Shown: positions 32,437 through 44,766, counted from the stretch's first letter. The stretch is 64,000 bases of DNA from Aphrocallistes beatrix (GCA_963281255.1 OY725488.1:4487925-4551924); one strand, 5' to 3'. A program made the numbers and translations. The notes: a model not told the origin generated them from the sequence alone.

Positions 32437-32580
32437 GACTCATCACTCTGTTATAAGGTCATCATTACACATCAAAGCATTAAAAACTGACGAATTTGAT
32501 GATTTTTCGAGGAATATCGACTTAACTAGTAAGACAGACATTTTTAGTGAATGTTATCTCATATAATTTAGCGATATGAC
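32437..32580 (+). repeat. R1 fragment
   Basis: Internal R1 sequence: ATGACTCATCACTCTG, TCATCATTACACATCAAA and TGATTTTTCGAGG, then ATGTTATCTC. It stops before the GC-rich 3' hairpins. Confidence 0.7.
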
Positions 32581-32649
32581 CCCAGCCGCCATTGAATTTA
32601 GTAGTAGAAACTATATTATTACTTCATTGGAAATACCTTATTAGCTATC

Positions 32650-33012
32650 AAATAAGATCAAATTTGAATACTTACTTATTGAGGTTTTCAAAATTTGACC
32701 TCATCTGACCGAAATGGCAACGCTGGAATGTATTAACATTCCATGACGAAATCCTAAAATTTTTCGCATGAATTAACCCATTCACAGCACCGTTCTCTGC
32801 GAAAAACCTTCTGTTAAAATTGTTAAAGGTGCCCTGAAACCGGCCCTGAAAATCACAACACCATATTTATATATGCTTTTGATACATTCCTAAGTACAAA
32901 TCAGCGTGGTTAATGATTTTAGGATGATAATGTATTAGTTCAACCATCATCGACTGCATCTCAAGTCCATTTTTAAGACTTATCTTGAAAGTCTTATATA
33001 CAGTAGGCTACG
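32650..33012 (-). repeat. R2 foldback arm
   Basis: Right arm of R2 with CATATTTATATATGCTTTTG, CATCATCGACTGCATC and TCTTATATACAGTAGGCTACG at its end. The partner arm is not adjacent; a similar arm pair lies at 33,780-34,245. Confidence 0.65.
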
Positions 33013-33780
33013 GTGGAGTTCCGGACCATGTTCTTATAGCCGACATCCACTGTATCAAATTTACAGCTATATTAGGTGCCTACAGAATTTCCCCGTTTTC
33101 TTGGTATGTTGATTCCCGAGGGTTACTATGTGTAAAGCGTGCAATCTTCTACTCATCCGAGTATCGTACTCAATAGGTTATTAGTATACTATTTGTTTCC
33201 GTTATCTGTCCGAAATGTTAGACCTGCTTCTTGTTCACAGAATATAAAGTCAAAATGCTTACATTCCTCCCCAGTTAACCTCAATTATTGTGCTCTCAGT
33301 ACAATACACCCGCTTGTAGTCTGATAATTGAAGACATATTTCTATCCGTATTCATCCATTCGTAATTCCGCTATTCAGCGAGTAATGTGCAGGTTTTGCC
33401 ATTCCAAATAGCAACTTATTCTAAACCTACCTCCATGACAGACCTCGCTGTGTACTTCTTAGAGAGTCCGACATATCGTCAACTACACATGCCCGCTCCC
33501 TCTCTCCCTCTTAGAACCCCCACCTTTGGTATGCTGCTCGACAATGTCACCAGACTGACTCAAACTGGACTTTTAAGCTTCAAGCAGTTTGGTGGCAGTT
33601 TTAGCTAATTCATCATCTGAATCAAATGACGAAATTTTATAGATTTTTTAGTAATCATTTCTGAATAATCAAAGTAACCACTCATAATTAACATTTTTGA
33701 AGAATGGTATGTGTATTTATGTACAAAAACAGTACTTGTGTCTTACACCTTTATTGCAATTACTTTGATATATAAGATAT
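33013..33780. other. Unassigned stretch
   Basis: Somewhat less AT-rich. Three overlapping 61-73 codon frames (33,139-33,608, +) have no recognisable domain and no splice support. Nothing else is seen. Confidence 0.35.
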
Positions 33781-34245
33781 CAGAGATGCGGTATGCGGTG
33801 ATGTACCTTCAGATATTTCTAATGGAATGTTGCTACATTCCAGTGTTGCTATGGTAACGTATTTATACCATTTGAGCCTATATCTTGAAAGCCGTTACAG
33901 TTAGACATTCATATTTACTGTATTTGATAGATATTAGGCTACTTTCTATTAGCTCTTAATATATTTTATGACATTAAATATTGAGGTTTTCGAGATATGG
34001 TACAATTTAACAAATATGATTAATAAAATATATTGCACCATATCTCGAAAACATTAAGATTTAATGTTATCAAATGTATTAGGAGCTATTAGAAAGCAGT
34101 CTATTATTTATCAAATTCAATCTATTTGAATGTCTAACTGTAACGGTTATCAAGATGTAGGCTCAAATGGATTAAATACGTTTCCATAGCAACGCAGGAA
34201 TGTAGCAAAATTCCATCAGAAAAGTTCCATACGACGTACTGTATA
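33781..34245. repeat. R2 foldback, central palindrome
   Basis: The left half contains TGGAATGTTGCTACATTCCA and a GTTGCTATGG word. The right half is its inverse (GCAACGCAGGAATGTAGC). The arms meet around 34,015-34,030. The R2 outer ends are missing or decayed. Confidence 0.75.
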
Positions 34246-34249
34246 CAAG

Positions 34250-34370
34250 CGCGCTTCGCATGCTCGCAGTGTGTGGCTAGCAGACACTGTGTCAGCCAGA
34301 AGCGGCCTTTGGGTGCATAGGCTCACAATGATTAATTTAAAGTGAATGATATCTCTAAATAGCCCATGTA
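34250..34370 (-). repeat. R1 3' fragment, reverse
   Basis: ACAAGCGCGCTTCGCATGC and a degraded hairpin region, then ATGATATCTCTAAATAG. Only the 3' end is kept. Confidence 0.7.
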
Positions 34371-34556
34371 CCAGAGGAGTTAGCCTGTCTAAATCGAGGG
34401 GCTTTTGTCAAGCTATATACTCCCAGAGTTGGAAAATATATGATGGACTTGCAGGGAAGGTAGATTTTAGTTGTTACTGGCGTTATTCCTGACCCCGACT
34501 GTCAGATATTCTGACGAAACCCCCCTTTCACAAAAATAATATTAAATGAACATATA

Positions 34557-34744
34557 CAGTCGACTCCGCTTAATAGGGCCACATCGGACAGAGGACATTT
34601 TGCCCAGATTAAGCGGAGGACCCTATTAACTGAAAATATTTTGTATTAGCTTCTATGTGTGAGAGCTATTCCGGTCCTGCCAAAAGTGGCCCGATTAAGC
34701 GGCTGACCCGATTAAACAGTGGCCCTATTAAGCGGAGTCGACTG
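34557..34744. mobile_element. Tigger-type MITE, TIR CAGTCGACTCCGCTTAATAG
   Basis: 188 bp with ends CAGTCGACTCCGCTTAATAG and the inverse TATTAAGCGGAGTCGACTG, flanked by TA. The interior repeats GATTAAGCGG words. The same family is partial at 39,571-39,735 and matches the end of the Tigger relic at 51,321-52,062. Confidence 0.87.
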
Positions 34745-35021
34745 TATATGGGTTTTATGCTTCTACTAGTTGCACTCAGTTGACCGAGCGGATTCGAAAG
34801 AGAGGTCACTCGATATTTTACAAAATGTTTTGAAAATCCTATGGTGTCACATTCTTGGGTTGCTATGGTGTTGCTAGGGTGATAACCTGTACCAAATATA
34901 GTCTTATGATCCCTCAATTTGCTTGAGACTTTGTTCTCTTTACGAATACAATTAAGAATAATTGTTAAATACTTAAATGAGTTTTTTTATTAATACTTAC
35001 TCTAGGGTTCCGAATAAACAG

Positions 35022-35176
35022 GGGGGTTAGAATAGACGGGGGGGCGGAAAATCTCAATAATTAATAAGCGGGTTGGAATAAGCGGGGGGGTGGAATAAGT
35101 GGGGGGGGGGTTGGAATAAGCGGGGGAGGTGGAATAAGCGGGGGGGTTGGAATAAGCGGGGGGTCGGAATATGCGG
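35022..35176 (+). repeat. G-rich tandem array
   Basis: About nine imperfect units of GGAATAAGCGGGGGGGT. Runs of six to nine G on one strand make G-quadruplexes likely. It forms the sub-terminal part of the pogo-like relic. Confidence 0.88.
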
Positions 35177-35351
35177 GGGCATAGCCTACTCTATATAAGG
35201 CCTGCCATCTACTTGGACAATCTGGACTAGGGATGCACTAGAGGACGATTATTATAATGAACCACCACTTTTAATGATGATTTTATCATTAGCTTAATCA
35301 ATGAGAATACATTATGTCAAGTTGTTTCTTCATATTCTCTATCGCAAATAT

Positions 35352-35678
35352 TTAACCTAGCCTCCATAGTCCTTCTCTGTAGCAGATCACTTTCCATTTT
35401 AAGATGCAAGAACTCAGAAGAAACATTTGACCGACGTTTCGATTCCCGTTCTCCATCCAAAGGATCCTGTTGAAGGGGATACATATAAAACCAAAAGTGG
35501 GGACTGGAGCTAAACCATATTGCCTTTCATGATGTCCTCTTAATTGTTCGTCGATATCTAAAATAAACGGACTCCGTTCTCTGGAGTAAAAGGTAGAATA
35601 TTGCTTAACAAAGGAGACTCCTCTAGCTTGAAATATGAGATTGAGGAGAAAGAGAAGTACCTTGTCAGGAATTTGCAA
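35352..35678 (-). CDS. Unrecognised 108-codon open frame
   Basis: The peptide has DKVLLFLLNLIFQARGVSF, then DEQLRGHHERQYGL and FGFICIPFNRILWME. I recognise no family. It lies inside the pogo-like relic between an R2 piece and other repeats, so it may be a scrap of transposon coding sequence. Real coding status is uncertain. Confidence 0.25.
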   Translation of the reverse strand: MQIPDKVLLFLLNLIFQARGVSFVKQYSTFYSRERSPFILDIDEQLRGHHERQYGLAPVPTFGFICIPFNRILWMENGNRNVGQMFLLSSCILKWKVICYREGLWRLG

Positions 35679-36043
35679 GATCTAAAAGGTGGGTATATTT
35701 GCTTTCAATTAATACTAGCAAATCGTATTTGTTCCATCTGACAATTGTATCCGAATTATTATATTCTGGCAAATCTTAAAAAAATCTCGGAGGATGTCAT
35801 AGACAGCGAACGGATCCTATCCCCAAGGGGCTGATACTTTGAAAATAATTGTTTAAAATTTGTGTGAAAAATTCTGGGTTATTTTTTCACATGTAGGTCG
35901 CTTGGCCATAGCAATATCAATACTGATAATTATATATGAATGAAGCATTTATTTCAGTAAACACAGGGGGGTGCTCCCCGACCTTCGGCGTCTATGATGT
36001 TTTCTCGTTTATCCTGAAATAGTCATTTTTATCTGCATATGTA

Positions 36044-36722
36044 CAGGGTGCGTCAAAATCAACGAGGAATTATTTTTATTTTTGAAAATTGTTCTACGAG
36101 AGATCTAATCTGCTAAGTAAAATTTATTTTATCTCACAGCTTTCAATTAATAAGCGGAAAATTTTAGTTCAGTTTAAATTCAGAAGATTATCTAGTAATA
36201 GTTTACTATGATCATGGCCGGCACTAAGTTGTATGGACAGTGGATGTCCTAAGAGGGATTTGTCTGAGAGTGGGTGTCCTTGTAGGGATTGGTATACAGT
36301 TGACTCCGCTTAATTGGGAACTCCGGATAATCGGGACAAGATTCGGGGTCAGATGTGTCCCAATTAGGCGGAGTCGACTATATACAGTACAATTAGATAA
36401 ATGACCAGGCAGTGGATGTCCAGACACCCAGAACACCTCAATGGCCCCGGCCCTGCTATTTTTTGTAACATAATGGAATATAAAATATTCCAAACAATAT
36501 TCTTCATGAGTCATGAAGATTATATCTAAGGAATTTCTTCGGTATAAATGCATTTGAATCAATACGGCAAAGACGCAGGCGCAAAAATAGTTGCATCACT
36601 CAGGGTTTGGGTCAATTACAATTATAATTGTGTAATTGGTGATTAATTACAGTTACACTGTAATAGAAAATTTTACTTGTCTTGAAATTAAACACATGTA
36701 ATTGATCCCAACCGACGCACCC
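36044..36722. mobile_element. Tc1/mariner-type MITE, TIR CAGGGTGCGTCAAAATC
   Basis: Left end TA|CAGGGTGCGTC, right end GACGCACCC|TA. The interior has no transposase and holds an 84-bp Tigger MITE (36,297-36,380, CAGTTGACTCCGCTTAATTG to GGCGGAGTCGACTA). Confidence 0.72.
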
Positions 36723-37128
36723 TATTGTTATCCGACTTTTGAAATTATTAACCATTTAATTCAATTTCAATTTTGTAGATATTATTACCTCTTTTCTAGA
36801 AACAGACCCTTGGAACATCATTTTAGACTTTTCGTGTGATGTCTGTTTCGAGCTATCAAATCTCATATTTGAAATATTGATTCGGACGTATTCATATTTT
36901 ACAATTCACACCATGTGTGTACAGAGCGAGCGAGTAGGAGAAAGAAAGAAAGCAGAAAAGTATTGTGAAGACCTTTTTTATTGCCATTTTAACCTTTCAA
37001 TTATGTATTATGATACATGTTGTTCTTAGTCATTCATTAAATATGTTCAAAATAATATATCAACTCTTATTAGAGTAGGGAATAATGGAAGACTATGTAA
37101 GTTATTTAATGGCCTCATTGGTTAATAT

Positions 37129-37784
37129 CAGGGTTGAAACCGAATAATTGATTATTCGGTTTAACCAAATATTATTTGCAAATAATTGATATTTGGTTTG
37201 TAACCAAATATCATTATTTGGTATTCGGTTGAGAACCAAATAATTTGGTCAACCGAATAATTTGGTCAACCAAATAATTTGGTTAACCGAATAATTTGGT
37301 CAACCGAATAATTTGGTCAACCGAATAATTTGGTCAACCGAATAATTTGGTCAACCGAATAATTTGGTCAACCGAATATTTGGCCAAACAAAATAATTTG
37401 CATGCTTTCCCAACACAATAATCACATGTTCTTACATGAAGTGGTCCGAACACAAATAAATATAATTGGCTTACTTATACTTGAATATATTTTTCTATAA
37501 CTATTTATATAAACATTTATGCAAAAATATAATCAAGTATTATTTGGTTGACCAAATTATTCGGTTAACCAAATTATTCGGTCGACCAAATTATTCGGTT
37601 GACCAAATTATTCGGTTAACCAAATTATTCAGTCGACCAAATTATTCGGTTGACCAAATTATTTGGTCTGACCATTATTCGGTTAACCAAATTATTCGGT
37701 TTGACCATTATTTGGTTAACCAAATTATTTGGTCTGACCATTATTCGGTTAAAATGGTATTTGGTTGAAGCGGTTTCAACCTTG
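37129..37784. mobile_element. hAT MITE built from inverted 18-bp arrays
   Basis: Ends CAGGGTTGAAACCG and CGGTTTCAACCTTG, flanked by a perfect 8-bp duplication GTTAATAT (37,121-37,128; 37,785-37,792), which is the hAT signature. The left array repeats ACCGAATAATTTGGTCA (~37,240-37,390) and the right array its inverse (37,540-37,740), around a ~150-bp unique core. Open frames over the arrays are repeat artefacts. Confidence 0.92.
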
Positions 37785-38013
37785 GTTAATATACACATTC
37801 TTAGAATTTTAATTTCCCGTCCTCTACCGTATCCCTGGTACATTAGATGGTAGGCCTTATATAGAATAGGCTATGGCGGGGGGTAAAAAAAATAGCAAGT
37901 CATAAGAAAATCATTAGAACATGAGAAAATGTAATTTCAAATACTTTTATCTACAATTGCAATACGCTGCTTTATGCTCTTCCTTGCCTCATAATAAGTC
38001 GTTCGGAATTTCG

Positions 38014-38640
38014 TCAAGAATGGCAAGAATAACTCCGAAGTCTCACACCTTTCCATTTGCTCACTGAAACCATCCAAAAAAGCTGAATCTTTTTTGACTG
38101 ATATATCAGATGAAATCTGACAAGTGAGACCATGTCATGAACGACAGGATTTTGTGTGGCCTCTGTGTCGATTGGTGTTTCCTGTATCTCCAAATTGTTT
38201 GCAGCTTGATTTTCATAATCTGATGAATCAGCATCAGTATCGATATCAGATTCCTCATCAGGAATCAACTCCAACAAACCTTCATTATCGAAGAGTTCCA
38301 TTCCTTCAATATTTTTTCTGTGTATGCCCTTTGGAGGTATCAATGATCGCACAACTAATTTGAGTGTTTCTGGTGCCTTGGTTTTCACAAGTTCTTTGCG
38401 TAATCTTCTCATTGATTCTCCAATTAAACTAAACAGCTTGTCTGATACGAGATAGTCCTGAGATCCATCGGGCGAGTTGGTGACGAATAGATTTTTGAAT
38501 GCCTGCACGTTGTTAATATTTAATTTATTCCAAGTAGAATTAAGCATTCGCATCATTTCATTACTCGAAGGTGACGGCACTTTATTTGGATTGTCTTTTA
38601 ATTGTTGCAACATCAGTGCCATTTCTGCTTCGCGGTACAA
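38014..38640 (-). pseudogene. pogo/Tigger-type transposase C-terminal fragment
   Basis: Blocks such as MLQQLKDNPNKVPSPSSNEM, NVQAFKNLFVTNSPDGSQDY, LVSDKLFSLIGESM and TLKLVVRSLIPPKGI, then an acidic tail, resemble the C-terminal regulatory half of pogo-like DDE proteins as I know them. The helix-turn-helix and catalytic domains are absent; the right TIR lies only 57 bp upstream of the first codon, so the 5' part was lost by internal deletion. The family assignment is moderate. Confidence 0.5.
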
Positions 38641-38727
38641 TTAGAAATTTTTTCAAAAATTAACAAGCGGGGGGGGCGTTTATTCGGACCCCTGGAGTAA
38701 TCCTATATTTATAATATTTGCCCCAAA

Positions 38728-39490
38728 ATGTATGAAGCATATTATCTTCGTCTTCGTGGTATAGTCTTCGTGGATCGCTCTTCTAAGACCTGCAGAAATG
38801 TATGCCTTCCAACCTACAATTGGCAACGACTGATGAATTGGTCACTGACATTTTTTACCATGTCGGAGTGCTTTTACTCGCAGGATGACACTAAACAATC
38901 TTCAATCTAAAATTCAAACTACGGAAAATTATATCGATGAAAACCAACGTACTTCGCAGAGACAGCCAACCTCAAGCAGTTCTCGTATGTATGAGAAGAT
39001 TTGCGAAAATAGCAACAAATATATCAAACGATCACGAACAAGAGAAGCACTTATTCAAGATGCTGAACTTCGTGCAGATGAAAACGTACGAAATATTGCC
39101 ACTATTAGGATGGAATACTTGCGATCACCTGAGGCTTAGTATCACAAAGCCTGCTATCGTGGTTACACTAGAGGATCCTTAACTCTACTAACTAACTCTA
39201 GCAAAAATTCTGCTACAATGACAGATGGTGATCAAACTTATGCAAATGCTGAAGAAGATGCCTATCAGATTTTGTTTGCCAATATAAGGGATGACTTGTG
39301 CTATAATCCCCATGTTTTGAACATGATCGGGTTGAAAACCAAACTAATGTGTATATTAAATGGTGTTGAGAAAATGCAAGAAAGTAGCAAAAAGCACATT
39401 CGTCATAAATTAGAGTCGGAATTTGGAGAGAGCCTTTTGATTTTCCCTGATGATAATGGAATTCCTAACAGGCTACATCACAACTTGCTG
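38728..39490 (+). pseudogene. Fragments of an uncharacterised repeat-borne gene
   Basis: Three frames in close succession: one with YEKICENSNKYIKRSRTREA, another reading VCMRRFAKIATNIS, and 39,218-39,499 with AEEDAYQILFANIRDDLCYN and HIRHKLESEFGESLLIFPDD. I associate the last block with a multi-copy uncharacterised family of invertebrates. Frames change between blocks, so it is a relic. Function unknown. Confidence 0.4.
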
Positions 39491-39509
39491 AACAGATGAG
39501 AATGAAAGA

Positions 39510-40015
39510 GATGGTGCCATAGCCAAAAGACTCTTTCCTTAATCAATTGATTGCAGATATATAATATATACACTGTCAACTCCGCTAAATAGAGTCACTG
39601 TTTAATCGAATCACCCCTTTTTCGGGGCACTTTTGGCAGGACCGATCTCACACATAGAAGCTAGTACAAAATATTCTAGGTTACTTGGGTTCTCCACTCT
39701 ATCATGCAAAATGTCCTTTGATCGATGTGAGCCTATTTGCGCAATCGACTGTAACTCTGCGGAAACAAAGTGCTCGCAAGCCGCGCAGCGAAAGCTAGCG
39801 AAGCGCACTTGTTATTGAATTATTGACCAGTTTTGTAATTTTTCAATTAATATCATTTTAGCAGTAAAACAGACCTATTTAGAGATGTTATCTACCTTAT
39901 AATTAATCAATATAAGTCTAATTCCCTGATGTGTCCCTCGGGTAGATGCAAAGTTTCCTCCATCCGCGCTCCGCAAGCAATCTGAACTCGTTTTGTTATT
40001 TATATACTTAGTGTC
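39510..40015. repeat. R1 scraps and a partial Tigger MITE
   Basis: 39,510-39,568 is a reverse R1 piece ending in the TA microsatellite. 39,571-39,735 is one half of the Tigger MITE family of 34,557. 39,757-39,811 is an R1 3' end (CAAGCCGCGCAGCG to GCGCACTTG). 39,830-39,990 has degraded R1-like words. Confidence 0.65.
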
Positions 40016-40029
40016 ATTTAATAAATGTC

Positions 40030-43000
40030 ATAATAGCTTACAGCATTTAAACCCTCACAGTAACTTGGAGATTTTGGACTAAGGATGCAACTTCTACCGC
40101 ATCCTCCAAGTTGAACGAATACTTAAGCTACATTAAATCATTAACCAAGCGCAATTGAGCCTTGCAATATAAAACCAGCATATATAAATATGGTGTAAAA
40201 GTACCCATGTCCGTTGTTAAAATTTAGATTAGCCACCATGTGATTGCGCAATAGGTTATATTTGTGACGAATTCAGTGATTTTCAGAGGCCGTTTAAGAG
40301 CACTTCTATGTGTTTTTATCATAGCATAGAACTGAGATGTAAATGGACTGATACGAGAATTTTGGAATTTCTTCACGGAATTTTGCTAAATTCCAGTGTT
40401 CTATGGAAATATCCTTTGGTCATTTAATGATATATCTTGCAAACCCCAAGAGCTAGACATTCAGATATATTTCTATTTGATAGCGAATAAACTATTTTCT
40501 ATTAAGTGATTATATAATTTCTACTACTAAATTCAATGGTTTACGAGTTATTCGGCAAATTATCAAGTGTAACCATATGATAAATTGTCTAATAACTCAT
40601 AAACCATTGAATTTAGACTTCGAAATTATTAAATCGCTTAATAGGAAATATTCTATTTGCGTTCAAATGGAAATACATTTGTTATGATAGTTAGAAATTA
40701 TTGTTAGCTAACCATAGCAGACATACTTATTACTTATACTTAGTCGCTAATGGTTATAGTCACTTCCATAGCTTACTGTGTATTGTCATCGAACTTATTT
40801 AGTAATCGATTACAACTTACTTTATTGCCCTTCACATTAAATACTAATTAACTCGATAATCCGCAACCCCATCGATTACTGAATGGCTGGCCCATTGTCT
40901 ATTCCCATCCTCCACGAAGGTGAACGTATCGGAGACTGGAGACACCTTTTTAAAGCAGCAGTCACTAACTTATTAGCAGAAGAAAACGGATAGACACGAT
41001 CAATCCAACAACTCCCGGCTCATGTCAATAGGAGACCAGCTGAAAGAGAGTTAATAAATGATCTCGTCAAGAATGCTGATAACCTGGATAACGCACTAGA
41101 CTGTCTGGAAAAGACGCTCGACCGACCTGTCGATGCATTCATATCTATGCAACAACTCGGGAAGTTAGAGTGGGAGCCGGGTCAGGAAATCGATTAAGCT
41201 AAGCGGGAATGAAATTATTAGCTACTATTTTAGCCTCGCAACTGCCAAAAGATCTCCAGTCTAGGCTGCAAGATAAAGTTAGAGAAATCCAGGACGATCT
41301 CGACGGGGAACAAGGGAAATATTTAACCCAAATGGTAAAGCGCAAGCTCGTGGAGCATGGGCATATGTTAACGAAAGGCAATCGGAACCTCAAAGGAATC
41401 GCTAAAGTCGCGATGGTGTCTGAATATGAGACACCGACTGAAGACGTCGAAAACGAAAAAATAACTCCCAATATATGTAACTCTGTATCCTACACAAATG
41501 ACTATAGAAGGGGCCAAGGCGGACCTGCAGTTAAGCGCAGAGAAGGCTGTTATATTTGAGGAAACAACAATCTTTGGAAATACTGTCCCCAGAAGAGATG
41601 TCCCGCATGTGGTCAGAAGGGACATAAATTACAGGAATGTAAAGCAGACAAACCGGGCAGGATTCTCATTGCAGGAGCAGATCGGAGTGTACCTGAATTG
41701 TCTGTGGTAATTCCTGTAAAGATAAATGGCAAGTCAGTCACAGTGATACTAGATTCGGGAGCAGGCCCATCCGTTCTGGACTATGAAACCTTAAATGAAT
41801 TGGGACTGACAATATCTACAGTAGAATTCTAGTCAAATTTACGGACTCTCACAAGCACCGGTAATCGTAATTTGGAGCGCTGACTTAACTGTCGTTATCG
41901 GTGACAACCAGGTCGCTGTGCAGGGTTTCCAGATAACTGATACCGGTTCAACACGTATATTAGGAAGGGATTTGTCGTTGAAGTTCGGAACTACAGAATT
42001 TTTTCGGAACTACAGAATTTATTGGGATACGCAATGCGTGAGGTTAGGCAACACCTGGAAAGAAATGAAAGCTGCAATCGAAGAGGGAGAACCACTGTCT
42101 TACGCCACAATTGCTCTCCTAGAAGTCAATCTACTCGAGGAAGCCCCGTGTAAGCATCCAGACTTAATCAACACATCTCTGCCTAACAGTCACAAAGAGA
42201 AGATCAAGCGACTGATAAACCAATACCAACTATTGTCGTGAATATACTTCTAAGATGGCAGAGTTTGCAGTGCCACTATATGATTTGACGAGCAATGACA
42301 GCGACTGGGTATGGAATAACGTAGCCGAGACAACTTTTCACGAATTAAAGGGTGTCTGGCAGATTAACGGCTACGTTAGCCTTCCCTGACTGGGATAAAG
42401 ATTTCTACCTGCAAACCGATGCATCGGGGCTGCAGTGGGCGCCGTATTGTTGCAAAGAGACAGAGGAGTTAAGACCGATCGCTTATTTCTCATCTGGGCT
42501 GACGGAGAGTCAAAAGAAACATAGTGCAGGCGAACTAGAGTGCTTGGCCTTAATCGCAGCTAGCCGCAAATTTCGGAAGTATCTCCAGGCTGCCAATAAG
42601 GTCCATTTCATTTCTGACCACAACCCCCTCTGTTGGCTTTGCCGCCAAAAAGATCCTAGACACAAGTTCGCCAGGTGGATTCAGGAACTAGAATCGTTTG
42701 ACTACGAAGTACAATATGTTCAGGGGGCTGTGAATAATGTTGCTGATTACCTTTCACGCCTAGACTCCGAAGTTGATATGGATGTGAATAACGAAGAGGA
42801 ATACTTTGAAAGACATATTTTCTCCACCTCCGATGGGGAACTGGACATGAACAAGCTACGTGACGATCAGAACTCAGACCCTGCAATTTCCTTCGCTGTC
42901 AACAGCTGGAACAGGGTGGTTTGATATTGCGGGGACGCTTTAAGATTCAGAGGGGCATGCACTTGAGACAAGGACTTCTCTACAGAGGTAGCAAACTAGT

Positions 43001-44766
43001 GGTGCCCAACTCGGTAAAGAGAGAAATTCTCACCACGGTTCACAACGCCGCCCACCCTGGAGTGACCAGAACCCATGAACTGGTCAAACGTCCGTTTTAC
43101 TGGGAGGAGATGCATGGTGATGTACATGATTTCTGTGAAGAATGCCTAGTCTGCCACCGGAACAAACGCATGTGTTCTCCTAAAGAGGAGCTAGTCCCTA
43201 TAGAAGATTCATGCGAACTAAATGATATGGTCGCTTTCGACATCGCTACGCTTCCCTGGACTAGCTCGCAGCACAGATACTTTATGATCACCACGGATTT
43301 ATTCTCAAAATATATCGAGCTGATTCCATTGAGAAATCAATTGTCGGGTAGTATTTGCCGAGGTCTCCTAGATGGGTGGATCTTCAAACATGGACCACCC
43401 CGCATTATGCTTAGCGATCAATGCCCCAATGTGGATGGAGCAGGTCAAGTCAGAGAACTATTACATGATTACGGGATAGAGAAGAGACACAGTACGCCCT
43501 ATCATCCAGAAGAAGATGGCCAAGCAGAGAGGGGGATACAGACGGTCAAGCAAGTAATGCAGTGTATGCTTGAAGACAGAGAGCTAGATAGGGATGCATG
43601 GCCATCCATTCTTTAAGAGGCTTCATATGAGATAAATTCTGTATTGCGCGCAAGTATTGGATACTCTCCTTTCAGAATTATGCATGGAACCGAACCACGA
43701 CAACTTGCTACTTCTAGCCTTCGGCTACATAACAAACCGACACAAGTTTCTGTCGAGGACTGGAGTGAAGAGACGGGCCTCGATCCTTGCTATGTAGGCC
43801 CTTATCAAGTGATCCACCGTAAAGCAGTTAATGTGGAACTATAGGTTGACGAGAGGCGAAAATTAGTACACCTAAATCGATGTAAAGTGTTCAAACAGCC
43901 TGAACAGGATGACAGGAGCTGTGGATTTGAATCAGGAAAATATAAGCCCGTCCCCAAGCTGCCTCACGAATCAATGATAGCTGAGGAGAGTATAGAGGCA
44001 GACGACCAGTTCTTCTATCACGAAGACGATGAAAATGGTACTTATCCAGAGGCAGTACCACTGCCAGTACCGTCAATGACTGTGAGACGCTCCCAGAGGA
44101 TGATTAAACGCAAACCTTGGAGATTCAGGGAAGATTAACAAACTATTTCCGAAGGGGAAGTGATGTTATGATATTTAGAAATTATTGTTAGCTAACCATA
44201 GCCTACATACTTATTACATATACTTAGTCGATAATAGTTATAGTCACTTCCATAGCTTACTGTGTATTGTCATCGAACTTAATTAGTATTTCATTACAAC
44301 TTACTTTATTGCCCTTCACTTAGTTCGTAACGCATTTGAATGTCTAGCTCTTGAGGTTTTGAGGTTTTCAAGATATGACCCCAACTGACCAAGACACGTA
44401 TCCATAGATACACTGGAATTTAGCAACATTAAATGAAAATTCTAAATTTTTCGAATTAACTCGTTTACCTCGCAGTTCTCTGCTAAAAATTCGTCAAAAA
44501 ACACTTAGAAGTAACCTTAAGTGGCCTCTGAAAATTTTTAAATTTGTTACAAATATAACCTAATTCGCTATAATCTACATTTTAACAACGGATATGGGTG
44601 CTTTGGCACCATATTTATATATGCTGGTAATACATTCCTAAGTTCAAGTGTGCTTGGTTAATGTTTAAAGGCTTCTCATGTACTCGTATTAGTTCAATCA
44701 TCTTCTACCGTATCCCTGGTCCAAAATCTCAAAGTTACTGTGAGGTCTTATGTGCAATAGGCTATA
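40030..44766. repeat. R2 foldback, complete, split by a retroelement fossil
   Basis: Left arm 40,030-40,679, right arm 44,333-44,766: CTCACAGTAACTTGGAGATTTTGG pairs with the inverse near 44,735, and CCGTTGTTAAAATTTAGATTA with the inverse near 44,575. Without the retroelement the foldback is about 1.08 kb. Non-coding. Confidence 0.85.
40680..44332 (+). mobile_element. Ty3/gypsy-like LTR retroelement (fossil)
   Basis: Terminal repeats of about 157-170 bp start TGTTATGATA (40,680 and 44,164). A purine-rich AAGGGGAAGTGA lies before the 3' repeat. CATT flanks both sides (40,676-40,679; 44,333-44,336). Parts seen in order: gag-type region with a CCHC knuckle (~41,000-41,650), protease-type LDSGAG (~41,750), RNase H (~42,360-42,780), integrase with zinc site and core (~42,920-43,620) and a C-terminal tail to ~44,135. 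The element is broken, with roughly half a dozen or more interruptions, and not every usual part is recognisable. The two terminal repeats differ at about 6% of positions by eye, so it is moderately old. Confidence 0.88.

Larger units (their letters stand above)
35000..38697 (-). mobile_element. pogo-like relic with G-rich inner arrays
   Basis: Left end CTCTAGGGTTCCGAATAAAC and right end the inverse of CTCCAGGGGTCCGAATAAAC, each preceded by TA. Next to the ends are arrays of GGAATAAGCGGGGGG (35,030-35,175) and CCCCCCGCTTGTTAA (right, inverse). It holds a transposase C-terminal fragment, an R2 piece (35,186-35,330), a mariner-type MITE (36,044-36,722) and a hAT MITE (37,129-37,784). Confidence 0.7.

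Noticed and set aside
33139-33608. Possible small gene in 33.1-33.6 kb
   Set aside because: Overlapping frames with no domain, start context or splice signals that stand out from chance.
37466-37853. Open frames of 67-100 codons with repeated FGRPNYSVDQII and NNLVNQIMV peptides
   Set aside because: They are translations of the 18-bp array of a hAT MITE, open in several frames because the unit length is a multiple of three.
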